The position numbers were made by a program, and so were the translations under genes. The notes beneath the pieces are model-generated. The model searched no databases. It was not told where the DNA came from and saw nothing but the letters and a program-made list of their open reading frames with translations. From Candidatus Bathyarchaeota archaeon (GTDB lineage Archaea; Thermoproteota; Bathyarchaeia; TCS64; PIYN01): a stretch of 32,706 nucleotides of DNA. This document shows, in pieces, positions 7,685 through 14,353 of this stretch. Numbering within the stretch: position 1 is the first letter of the stretch; every line of letters starts with the position of its first letter. The stretch is taken from the NCBI GenBank assembly GCA_003601775.1, contig PIYN01000015.1, positions 1 through 32,706 on the forward strand. The letters are read 5' to 3'.

Positions 7685-8836
7685 TCATCCGTCCCGCCTA
7701 AGGGGGTTTGCGGAGGTCTGAACCGGCGGGAGCGAGGGGGGAAGGGCGTCCCTGAGCTTCAGGACGGCCCTAAGGAAGTCCTTCGGGCTCATCCCGGGGA
7801 TCTGGGCCTCGCTCTCCTTGAAGAACCTCTTGATCCTCAACTCAAGGTCGTGGGGACGGGAGAGCATCGACCCCTTCAGGGCCTCCTCCAGGCGGAGCAC
7901 CGCCTCCTCTGGTATCATGAAGAAGTCGCCCGTTATCGAGGCGTCCAGGATCTTCCATCCCTTAACCTCGGCCCTCACCCTTATGAGCTTCGTTGCCTTG
8001 TGATCCGCCTCAACTATGTATCTGTCCCCCGCGATCTTCACCGCCCGCGTGCCCTCCTCCAGTCTCCTACCCCCTCGCATCTGGAGCCACTCCTTTGAGA
8101 GGTGCTTGGGCTTGACCTCCTCCCTCCAGATCCTCCACTCCTCCTCGCTGGGCTCGCTCCTCTGGAGATCGACGCCGAGGACATGCTCGAAGGCCTCTAC
8201 AAGCAGCTTCTTCACCTCCTCCACCTCGGGGATGTATCCCAGCTCCCTCTTCAAGGAGGTGACCCATTCCCTCATGCTCTTCGCCATCTTATCCCTGAAC
8301 TTCTCGCTCGGGACCCTCAGGACCCTGGACATGGAGTCGTAGTCGAGGTCGAGGATGATGTTCCCGACGAGGATCACGGCGGAGCCCATGACCCCCGCCC
8401 CGTTCCCAGAGATCTTCCTCCCCCTCACTACGACGTCGTTGATGGGCTTGAACTCCGCGGGGAGACCCAGCTTCCTGTAGACGTAGACGGGGGCCTCAAG
8501 GAGCTTCCTGAAGAGGTCCTCGACCCTCGCCGGGAGGACGCTGCTCCCCTTCCTCGCCACAACCTGGTAGAAGACCTGATCGCCGTTGAGGTACGTCGCA
8601 CCCCCACCCTGGGACCTCCTGATGATGGGGAGCCCCTTCTCGCGGCAGTACTCCACGTCGATCTCCCTCTCCAGCTCCTGGTGGAAGCCGAGGCATACGT
8701 AGGGGGAGGCGGGCTGGCAGAGGAGGATCGTGTCCGGTGAGAGGCCACGGTCGATGGCGAGGGCCACCGCTTCATAGAAGGTCTGGGCTATGAGGGGCTC
8801 GGCCCTGCCCAGGTCTATGAGGCGCCAGCTCTCCAT
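7685..8836 (-). CDS. lplA: Lipoate-protein ligase, LplA and LplB domains fused
   Basis: The 383-residue protein attaches lipoate to a lysine of a carrier protein using ATP. Residues 1 to about 250 are the LplA catalytic domain: VCLGFHQELEREIDVEYCREKGLPIIRRSQGGGATYLNGDQVFYQV with the RRXXGGGA signature, then NDVVVRGRKISGNGAGV with the conserved Lys. The C-terminal part (about 260-360) has VKIAGDRYIVEADHKATKLIRVRAEVKGWKILDASITGDFFMIPEEAVLRLEEAL, the pattern of the LplB accessory domain. In Thermoplasma LplA and LplB are separate proteins; the fused form is known from Lpl(AB) enzymes of lipoate-binding-protein/sHdr-type clusters. It starts at ATG 8836. The target is surely the H-like protein encoded 12 bases upstream. 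Confidence 0.88.
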   Translation of the reverse strand: MESWRLIDLGRAEPLIAQTFYEAVALAIDRGLSPDTILLCQPASPYVCLGFHQELEREIDVEYCREKGLPIIRRSQGGGATYLNGDQVFYQVVARKGSSVLPARVEDLFRKLLEAPVYVYRKLGLPAEFKPINDVVVRGRKISGNGAGVMGSAVILVGNIILDLDYDSMSRVLRVPSEKFRDKMAKSMREWVTSLKRELGYIPEVEEVKKLLVEAFEHVLGVDLQRSEPSEEEWRIWREEVKPKHLSKEWLQMRGGRRLEEGTRAVKIAGDRYIVEADHKATKLIRVRAEVKGWKILDASITGDFFMIPEEAVLRLEEALKGSMLSRPHDLELRIKRFFKESEAQIPGMSPKDFLRAVLKLRDALPPSLPPVQTSANPLRRDG

Positions 8837-8848
8837 CTCCCACGTCCT

Positions 8849-9286
8849 CTAACTCTCTATGCCGTACTTCTTCTTCTCCCTTGCGATCCACTCCTTCAGC
8901 GCTTCCTCGTCGGAGCCCTTGATGAGTGTCTTCAGCTCCTCCTCCAGGTTCAGGGGCTTCAGAACCGCGATCCATCCCCTCCCATAGGGGTCCTCGTTTA
9001 TCAGGGAGGGGTTCTTGAGGACCTCCCCGTTGAGCTCCAGGATCTCCCCGCTCAGAGGGGCCTTCAGCGGCCCCACCCATTTCCCGCTCTCCAGGGTCCC
9101 CAGGGTCTTCCCCTGCTTCACCTTGCTCCCGACCCTCCGTGTCCTCAGGAAGAGGATCTTCCCGGCAGCGCTCTGGGCCCAGTCGTTATAGCCGATCCGG
9201 GCCTTCCCGTCCTCAATCTTCACCCACATATGGTCCCTGTGGAAGTAGAGTTCCTCTGGGAACTCGTGTCCCTCTACACTCGTCAA
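8849..9286 (-). CDS. gcvH: GcvH-like lipoyl carrier protein
   Basis: The 145-residue product is a glycine cleavage H-like protein. The barrel core is clear: HRDHMWVKIEDGKARIGYNDWAQSAAGKILFLRTRRVGSKVKQGKTLGTLESGKWVGPLKAPLSGEILELNGEVLKNPSLINEDPYGRGWIAVLKP. The lysine in LESGKWVG is in the place of the lipoylated Lys (usual form ESVKAVS). The start is TTG 9286, chosen because GGAGGT stands 8 bases upstream, while the nearby ATG (9293) is out of frame. No glycine cleavage P or T protein is nearby; the neighbours are the ligase and SepCysS. It may be a true H protein or an LbpA-like sulfur/disulfide carrier; sequence alone does not decide. Confidence 0.85.
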   Translation of the reverse strand: MTSVEGHEFPEELYFHRDHMWVKIEDGKARIGYNDWAQSAAGKILFLRTRRVGSKVKQGKTLGTLESGKWVGPLKAPLSGEILELNGEVLKNPSLINEDPYGRGWIAVLKPLNLEEELKTLIKGSDEEALKEWIAREKKKYGIES

Positions 9287-9315
9287 TTCTCATACCTCCA
9301 GACTTATTATCTGGT

Positions 9316-9324
9316 AATTTATAG
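9316..9324 (-). promoter_or_regulatory. TATA box of the gcvH-lplA-pscS operon
   Basis: On the minus strand this reads CTATAAATT, about 30-38 bases before the TTG start of the H-like gene. The ribosome binding site GGAGGT (9300-9295) follows it. It is the best-looking promoter in the window for the three-gene operon. The next 100 bases (to about 9420) are A/T-rich and hold no gene that I can support. Confidence 0.5.
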
Positions 9325-9424
9325 TTAACTTGGAGTTTTCCTCATTAAATGTGGGATAGTTTTTATCCATTTTTAATTCCTCCATAGAAGGAGGGACGAA
9401 GACCTAAATAAATAAAACGGCGAG

Positions 9425-9462
9425 GAAGCCTATCCCCGCGTCTTCACGGAGTTGTAGGGGCT
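9425..9462. repeat. Possible relic of an IS200/IS605-type end
   Basis: The segment contains an imperfect inverted repeat (AGCCTATCCCC facing AGGGGCT) around a GCGTCTTCACGG loop. Its look resembles the structured ends of IS200/IS605 elements, which sit after tnpB genes. No tnpA or tnpB gene is present, so this is only a resemblance. It lies at the left border of the AT-richer island, where a mobile-element scar would be expected. Confidence 0.2.
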
Positions 9463-9463
9463 C

Positions 9464-9722
9464 CTAGCCCGCCTGCAGATGGGACAATAGGAGGGCCTCT
9501 CCACAGCCGTGCTTTAGGATGTGGTCATGAATGCTCTTCGTGCTCCTCCTCAGCATCTCGGCTATGCGCCCATGCTCAGTCCCTCCACCACGTAGAGCCT
9601 TACGATATCCCATGACACGTGCTATTGCACTTTGAGACATCTTTGGATTTTTTCCCATGAGAAGAGAGACTATCTTCCTATCAATCTCCTCTATTCAAGT
9701 ATTCTTCAAGGTTATCACGCAT
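9464..9722 (-). pseudogene. Small helix-turn-helix regulator, apparently frameshifted
   Basis: An open frame from ATG 9658 encodes 64 residues (KMSQSAIARVMGYRK, then GRIAEMLRRSTKSIHDHILKHG, which looks like a helix-turn-helix). The same frame reads sensibly further upstream as EEIDRKIVSLL with no start codon, and ends at a TGA. Another frame supplies ATG 9722 with MRDNLEEYLN. Skipping one base near 9692 joins the two into one 85-residue protein, with IDRKIVSLL-X-KNPKMSQSAIA resembling the start of Lrp-like HTH domains. So the gene is either broken by a one-base insertion, or a sequencing error hides an intact gene. It is divergent from the hydrogenase operon, 105 bases away, where a local regulator would sit. 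Family membership is uncertain. Confidence 0.45.
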
Positions 9723-9744
9723 ATCGAACTCTTTTCTATCCTTA

Positions 9745-9780
9745 ATTGTAAAAGTTTATGATCAAAAAAATTAAATAGAA
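9745..9780 (+). promoter_or_regulatory. Divergent promoter region of the hydrogenase operon
   Basis: This A/T-rich stretch lies between the broken HTH gene and the hydrogenase operon. On the plus strand it holds TATA-like AAGTTTAT and TTAAATAG; on the minus strand TTTTACAATTAAGG could serve the HTH gene. The first operon gene has a strong ribosome binding site (GGGGGGAG, 9810-9817), so a leader of about 25-45 bases is expected. Confidence 0.4.
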
Positions 9781-9826
9781 AAATCAAGGAGTGTTTAACT
9801 CTAAAATTAGGGGGGAGAGTGGACAG

Positions 9827-10300
9827 ATGAAAAATTTAAAGATGCAGAAGGTGCTAATATACGACCCTGACAAGTGCACTGGATGCAGATACTGTGAGAT
9901 CGCATGCGCCTATTACCACTTTAAGACTTTTAATTTTGAAAGAGCACATCTGCATGTAATATTTGATGAGGAAAAGCGTGCTTTCGAAGCGATCTATTGC
10001 CACCACTGCGATGAGCCGATATGCGCCGCCGCATGTCCAAGTGACGCGATAAGCAAGGATGAGGAAACCGGATGGGTAAGGATAAACCCCTCAGTATGTA
10101 TAGGATGCAAGACGTGCATAGTTGTCTGTCCCCTCTCAGCTCCATGGTTCAACGAGACCTTCCACGTCTCAATGAAATGTGACTTCTGTAATGGAGAACC
10201 GCAATGCGCAAGATTCTGCCCCCCACAGGCGATAAGGGTGGTAACCAGAGAGGAGGCATTAAAGTTTAGCGAAAAGAGATATTTGGAGGCTTCAACTTGA
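9827..10300 (+). CDS. Polyferredoxin with four [4Fe-4S] motifs (HycB/CooF-like)
   Basis: The 157-residue electron carrier resembles the HycB/CooF/DmsB ferredoxins that pass electrons to or from hydrogenases and molybdenum enzymes. Four cysteine groups are visible: CTGCRYCEIAC, CHHCDEPICAAAC, CIGCKTCIVVC and CDFCNGEPQCARFC, enough for four [4Fe-4S] clusters. ATG 9827 was chosen over an in-frame GTG at 9791 because GGGGGGAG stands about 10 bases before it. It is the first gene of the five-gene operon; its stop overlaps the TTG of the next gene (TTGA). Codons such as ATA, AGA and GCA are common, unlike the GC-rich flanking genes. It may replace the missing HdrC as partner of HdrB; that is inference. 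Confidence 0.88.
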   Translation: MKNLKMQKVLIYDPDKCTGCRYCEIACAYYHFKTFNFERAHLHVIFDEEKRAFEAIYCHHCDEPICAAACPSDAISKDEETGWVRINPSVCIGCKTCIVVCPLSAPWFNETFHVSMKCDFCNGEPQCARFCPPQAIRVVTREEALKFSEKRYLEAST

Positions 10301-10965
10301 GGGCGAAAAAAATAATCGAGTACATGCGGCAAGAGCTCGGTCCTGATGTACTCGTCGTCTCGGCTCCCCGTGATAGGCGAGTCTTCATAAATATAAGGGC
10401 TGAAGCACTTAGGAAAGCAGTTGAGGCATTAAAAAGGAAATATCCAGCACTGCGGTTCATGACTATCTCGACGGTGGATTGCGGATTACACTTTGAGTTT
10501 CTGCATCATTTTCACGTTGACGGAGTAGTCATCACTTTGAGAAGCGTGAAACCGAAAGAGGAGAATCTCCTAGAGTCGATTGCAGACATAGTTCCGGCGG
10601 CGAATTTCATAGAGAGGGAGATCGCTGAACTGTTCGGCATTAAGGTAATGAATCATCCTAAGATGCGAAGCCTCATATTAACTGAGGACTGGGCTGAAGA
10701 TAAGCGGCCTCTAAGAAAGCCTCTAAGAGGAATTCTTCCTCCACAAGCTAGGCGTGTGGCTGAATCCCTAATATCCATGGGCTGCGTAGCTCCTATTTCA
10801 AGGTTCATAGAGAGAAGGCGTGAAGCCGCTGGGCTTCCTAAAACTCCGCCTTTCGCATTCACAGATGAAGAGAACATGAAGGAGCTTCATGGAATCATTA
10901 AGGAAGTAAGCTTATCAGAGAAGGTTGGCTTCGACTGGGAAAAGAAGAGACTCCGATATAGGTGA
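10297..10965 (+). CDS. NuoC/HycE N-terminal-like hydrogenase subunit
   Basis: The 222-residue product is a 30-kDa/NuoC-family subunit, the part that in HycE and CooU/EchD caps the large subunit of group 4 hydrogenases and complex I. The signature is FIEREIAELFGIKVMNHPKMRSLILTEDWAEDKRPLRKPL (about residues 104-143), close to the NuoC consensus ERE...LFGI...HP.L..L.L...W...PLRK. The start is TTG 10297 within a TTGA overlap with the ferredoxin stop. About 80 residues follow the signature, with basic PPQARRVAESL and IERRREAAGLP, not expected in minimal NuoC proteins. It is separated from the large-subunit gene by hdrB, an unusual order. Confidence 0.87.
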   Translation: MRAKKIIEYMRQELGPDVLVVSAPRDRRVFINIRAEALRKAVEALKRKYPALRFMTISTVDCGLHFEFLHHFHVDGVVITLRSVKPKEENLLESIADIVPAANFIEREIAELFGIKVMNHPKMRSLILTEDWAEDKRPLRKPLRGILPPQARRVAESLISMGCVAPISRFIERRREAAGLPKTPPFAFTDEENMKELHGIIKEVSLSEKVGFDWEKKRLRYR

Positions 10966-10971
10966 AACTTC

Positions 10972-11844
10972 ATGGTTAAGTATGCTTTATTTCTTGGATG
11001 TCTGATTCCCATGCGTATGCCCAGCGTTGAGATAGCCTCTAGAAGAGTCTTCGAAAGGATAGGCTTAGAGAGTGTTGATCTTAAGGGATATACGTGCTGT
11101 CCCGAACCGGTGTTCTCCCGCCTAATTGATGAGACTGGGCAACTTGTGATTTCAGCTAGGAATCTCGCATTGGCTGAGGAACTAGGATTGGACATTATGA
11201 CTCTCTGTAATGGGTGCTACGAGACTCTTCTCGAGACAAATGAGACTCTGAAGAATAAATCTGATGAGATGCTGCGGGTCAACAGGATATTGGAGAATTA
11301 TGGAAAGAAGTATAGGGGTCTAATCAAAGTTAAGCATGCTATAGAGGTGTTATATGAGGATATCGGAATCGAGAAGATTAGGGAATGCGTGACTAAGCCC
11401 TTAAAGATCCGTGTTGCAATGCATTATGGTTGCCACCTTTACCGAGACCTCAGCGGAGATATCATGCGGAAGCCGAGGATGATGAAGGAAATTACGAGCT
11501 TAACGGGCGTTGAGATAGCTGATTATGGGCTTGAACGTTTATGCTGCGGGTATCCAAGCATGCAGGTTGATGAGGAATTCTCTCTTACACATAGGCTTCT
11601 GCCGAAGATAAAGAGAATGGTAGAGGCGGGGGCAGAGGCAGTTGTCTTAACATGCCCTGCATGTACGATCCAGTTTGAAACAGGGCAGGTTCTGCTTAGG
11701 AAGCGTGGAATCCAGTATGAGATCCCATGCATAAATATTATGGAGTTGCTTGCTCTATCCTTCGGTTTTTCCTCGAGAGACATACACTTAGAGCTCCATA
11801 GAGGACCGATTTTGCGGCTGATTAAGAAAGTGGAGGGTGATTGA
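10972..11844 (+). CDS. hdrB: HdrB-type heterodisulfide reductase subunit (two CCG domains)
   Basis: The 290-residue protein is an HdrB homologue. HdrB reduces CoM-S-S-CoB or related disulfides at two noncubane [4Fe-4S] clusters, each bound by a CCG domain. All ten cysteines are present: Cys10, Cys42-Cys43, Cys79 and Cys82 (LGCLIP, YTCCPEP, LCNGC), then Cys154, Cys191-Cys192, Cys228 and Cys231 (YGCHLYR, RLCCGYP, TCPAC). The spacing follows the HdrB pattern, so the catalytic site should be intact. It starts at ATG 10972 behind AGGTGAA. It lies inside a hydrogenase operon, between the NuoC-like and large subunit genes. HdrA and HdrC are absent from the window. The real substrate disulfide is unknown. 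Confidence 0.92.
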   Translation: MVKYALFLGCLIPMRMPSVEIASRRVFERIGLESVDLKGYTCCPEPVFSRLIDETGQLVISARNLALAEELGLDIMTLCNGCYETLLETNETLKNKSDEMLRVNRILENYGKKYRGLIKVKHAIEVLYEDIGIEKIRECVTKPLKIRVAMHYGCHLYRDLSGDIMRKPRMMKEITSLTGVEIADYGLERLCCGYPSMQVDEEFSLTHRLLPKIKRMVEAGAEAVVLTCPACTIQFETGQVLLRKRGIQYEIPCINIMELLALSFGFSSRDIHLELHRGPILRLIKKVEGD

Positions 11845-11847
11845 TAC

Positions 11848-12969
11848 TTGCCAAGAATAGTTTGCATCGGACCTTACAAGCCTCAGCTTCTCGAGCCTGA
11901 ACGCTTCCAGCTCTTCGTGGAGAACGATAAGATAATCGACGTGAATATTGAACTTGGCTATGTGCATCGGGGAGTAGAGGATCTGTTCACGAAGAGAACA
12001 TACATGCAGAATCTGGCGCTCGCGGAGCGAATATGCGGGATCTGCTCCGGCGTTCATACTCTCTGCTATGCCCAAACTGCTGAAAGTATAATGGATGTGG
12101 AGGTTCCAGATAGAGCTCGGTACCTGCGTTGCATATACATGGAGCTCGAGCGTCTGCACAGCCATTTTTTATGGTTCGGTGTTCTAGCCCATACTCTTCA
12201 CGAGCATAAAGTCTTCCTGAAGGTAATGACTGAGAGAGAACGTATTCAAGCTCTGCTTGAGTATCTAACAGGAAACAGAATACACTATCTCATTAACACG
12301 GTGGGTGGAGTTAGAAGAGATATAACGCCAAAGAAGGCTGAGAGAATACGAGACGTCCTTAAGGATATGAAGGATCTGTCAAATTATCTATTAATGCTTC
12401 TGAACAATGATGGAGTTTTTGTGGAGAAAACTGAGGGAGTAGGCGTACTTTCAAGGAGCATAGCTCTAGATGTAGGCGCCGTCGGCCCAACGCTAAGGGG
12501 CTCGGGTGTGAAGAGCGACATACGCAGGGATGATTCATACGCAGCATATGGGGAGATAGACTTCGAAATAACCACGGAGGATGAAGGCGACGTTTTAGCT
12601 AGAACCCGCGTTAGGGCTAGGGAAACACTTGAAAGTATAAGAATAATTGAGCAGTCGCTTCAGAACCTTCCTGAAGGAGAGATCTCCGTTAAGCCCGGAG
12701 AACCCCTCGAGAAGGAGGAGATCGGAAGGGCGGAGGCCCCGCGTGGAGAACTCATCTATTACATTCGATCTAATGGCACGAATATTCCAGAAAGAGTTAA
12801 GATCAGAACTCCATCCTTCGCGAACGTCTTCGCATTAACCGAGATGCTACGCGGAGACAACATTCAGAACGCTAGGCTGATAATCGAGAGCATCGATCCC
12901 TGCTTCGCCTGTACGGACCGTATCACAATCATCGATAGGAATACTGGCAGGAGGCAAATTTGGGGTTGA
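11848..12969 (+). CDS. [NiFe]-hydrogenase large subunit, group 4 (HycE/EchE-like)
   Basis: The 373-residue protein is the catalytic subunit that splits or makes H2. Both nickel-binding motifs are complete: L1, ERICGICSGVH with Cys63 and Cys66, and L2, DPCFACTDR with Cys352 and Cys355. The pair separates it from NuoD of complex I, which lacks these cysteines. The L2 form DPCXXCTDR is that of HycE, EchE and CooH, so it belongs to group 4. The segment YMELERLHSHFLWFGVLAH is typical of the family. Only 18 residues follow L2. The start is TTG 11848 after GGAGGGTGA. It lacks the N-terminal NuoC part of HycE, which is a separate gene here. Confidence 0.93.
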   Translation: MPRIVCIGPYKPQLLEPERFQLFVENDKIIDVNIELGYVHRGVEDLFTKRTYMQNLALAERICGICSGVHTLCYAQTAESIMDVEVPDRARYLRCIYMELERLHSHFLWFGVLAHTLHEHKVFLKVMTERERIQALLEYLTGNRIHYLINTVGGVRRDITPKKAERIRDVLKDMKDLSNYLLMLLNNDGVFVEKTEGVGVLSRSIALDVGAVGPTLRGSGVKSDIRRDDSYAAYGEIDFEITTEDEGDVLARTRVRARETLESIRIIEQSLQNLPEGEISVKPGEPLEKEEIGRAEAPRGELIYYIRSNGTNIPERVKIRTPSFANVFALTEMLRGDNIQNARLIIESIDPCFACTDRITIIDRNTGRRQIWG

Positions 12970-12970
12970 T

Positions 12971-13876
12971 GTGAAAATGGCTGAAACGAAGATTGCTGTT
13001 TACCGTTTCATGTCAGCCGGATGTAACGGATGCGACGTACAGATACTTGAATGCCTTGTTCCACGATATAAGCTTGGAGAACTAGGCATCGAAGTGGTCT
13101 TCACGCCTGAAGAGGCGAATGTTCTGGCCGTTACTGGAAGCTTAAACATCAAGGGAGCTGAGGAGCTGAAGAAGGCTTACGAGAAGCTTAAACCTCCAAG
13201 AATCGTTGTCGCCATTGGAAACTGCGCAACTACAAGAGGTATCTTTAGCGAGGGATACCCGATAGTCGGTCCTCCAGACCGCTTAATCCCAGTGAGCCTT
13301 TACATTCCAGGCTGCCCACCTCGTCCCCAAGCAATAGTATCAGCGATAGCAAAAGTTCTAGGAGCACATTTAGACGAGGAAGAGGATTATTGGAAGGCTC
13401 CAGAGGGTTTCAGGGGCAGACATGAATTTGATGTGGAAAAATGTATGGCTTGCGGTGCATGTGCACAGGTCTGTAGTTCAGATGCAATTGAAGTGAGCGA
13501 TAGTGATGGGAAACGTTTAATAAGGATTAATTATGCACGATGCACTTTCTGCGGATTCTGCCAAGACGAGTGTCCAACGCAGGCTATAAGGCTGACGAGG
13601 GAGTATCACCTCTCAACGGATGATAAGGAGACAGCATATGTAACGAATGAAGTGGAGATGCTTAGGTGCCACATCTGCGGATCGTATTATGTTCCTTCAG
13701 AGCAGATAAAATGGGCCATCGGTCGTATAATGGATAAAGTCGCCGCGTATAGGGATCTGCGTAAGAGACTAGAAGATGCCATGCAGATCTGTCCTACGTG
13801 CCGCAGAAAGATAGGCAATATAGAAAATGCGAAGAGACTTCTTGCCAACCTCACAATTAAGACCCGAAAATCTTAA
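12971..13876 (+). CDS. [NiFe]-hydrogenase small subunit fused to HycF-like ferredoxin
   Basis: The 301-residue protein joins two subunits normally encoded apart. Residues 1 to about 135 are the small subunit (HycG/NuoB type) holding the proximal cluster: SAGCNGCDVQ (Cys18, Cys21), GNCATTRG and PGCPPRP. From about 145 to 215 follow two [4Fe-4S] motifs, CMACGACAQVC and CTFCGFCQDEC, as in HycF/EchF/NuoI. The tail has two CXXC pairs (RCHICGSYYVPSEQIKWAIGRIM and ICPTCRRKIG), as in the C-terminus of HycF/HyfH. The start may be GTG 12971 or ATG 12977. It is the last gene of the operon and ends 6 bases before an opposite-strand gene, so no membrane subunit follows. Confidence 0.92.
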   Translation: MKMAETKIAVYRFMSAGCNGCDVQILECLVPRYKLGELGIEVVFTPEEANVLAVTGSLNIKGAEELKKAYEKLKPPRIVVAIGNCATTRGIFSEGYPIVGPPDRLIPVSLYIPGCPPRPQAIVSAIAKVLGAHLDEEEDYWKAPEGFRGRHEFDVEKCMACGACAQVCSSDAIEVSDSDGKRLIRINYARCTFCGFCQDECPTQAIRLTREYHLSTDDKETAYVTNEVEMLRCHICGSYYVPSEQIKWAIGRIMDKVAAYRDLRKRLEDAMQICPTCRRKIGNIENAKRLLANLTIKTRKS

Positions 13877-13882
13877 GATATG

Positions 13883-14104
13883 TTATAGTGGCTCATCCTC
13901 CCTAAGGCCTCTGTGAGCTTCGTTCCACTCTCTCAGGGCGAGGACCTTCCCCAGATACCAGTAGCCCTCCTCCCTCAGCTCCCTCCTCGTCGGCAGCGTC
14001 GGGTTCTCCTCATGGCTTCGGTGGAAGTCCTCGGCCCAGAGCTGATAGGCGATCTCCCAGGCCCTCTCCCGGATAGCAGGCCAGAACCTACCCCTCCTCG
14101 GCAT
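13883..14104 (-). CDS. Small hypothetical protein, 73 aa
   Basis: The product is rich in Arg, Glu and Trp (MPRRGRFWPAIRERAWEIAYQLWAEDFHRSHEE...EEGYWYLGKVLALREWNEAHRGLRED) and likely helical and soluble. ATG 14104 was chosen because AAGGAGGCGGGG lies 5-16 bases upstream; an upstream extension of 18 residues is possible but less likely. I recognise no family. The codon use is GC-rich, like the main genome and unlike the hydrogenase island that stops 6 bases from its stop codon; it therefore marks the right border of the island. Confidence 0.6.
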   Translation of the reverse strand: MPRRGRFWPAIRERAWEIAYQLWAEDFHRSHEENPTLPTRRELREEGYWYLGKVLALREWNEAHRGLREDEPL

Positions 14105-14347
14105 TCTTCCCCGCCTCCTTGCTAAAAACCCTTGCTGAAATAAAGAATATAGTTGCAATAACGGCGGAACATATACTATAGATCCATTGGTATGTGATTC
14201 AATGCCGAGGGTGAAGGTAAGAAACTTCGCAAGCTTGCGCTAGTTATTTGGTTATTCTCCTTCACTCCTTTAAAAAATATCCCCAACTGAAGCCGCCGGA
14301 TAAGTTAATTAGAGTGTTTCAACTCATAAAGGGGGGAGGGGTCTGGG
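14105..14347. other. A/T-rich intergenic region before aIF5B
   Basis: The region is richer in A/T than the genes on its right. It holds the short MoaD-like fragment (14202-14243) with a TATA-like ATATACTATA (14171-14180), a 12-bp palindrome CGCAAGCTTGCG (14228-14239) inside that fragment, a likely aIF5B promoter (ATAAGTTAATTAG near 14300) and its ribosome binding site (AAGGGGGGAGGGG, 14328-14340). I see no tRNA or other RNA gene. Confidence 0.45.
14202..14243 (+). pseudogene. MoaD/ThiS-like gene fragment (first 13 codons)
   Basis: The ATG at 14202 opens MPRVKVRNFASLR followed by TAG. This looks like the beginning of archaeal MoaD-family ubiquitin-like proteins (SAMPs), which often start with VKVRFFASLRE. 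No later part of such a protein, and no C-terminal GG, is found in any frame before aIF5B. TATA-like ATATACTATA about 27 bases upstream suggests an intact promoter. The likeliest reading is the stump of a deleted gene at the island border. With only 13 residues, chance resemblance is possible. Confidence 0.3.
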
Positions 14348-14353
14348 TTGCCG

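Noticed and set aside
11848-12969. NuoD subunit of complex I / F420H2 dehydrogenase
   Set aside because: Both nickel-ligand CXXC motifs are present, and complex I-type NuoD lacks them.
14228-14239. Palindrome CGCAAGCTTGCG
   Set aside because: Perfect 12-bp palindromes are expected several times by chance in 32 kb, and this one lies inside the MoaD-like stump.
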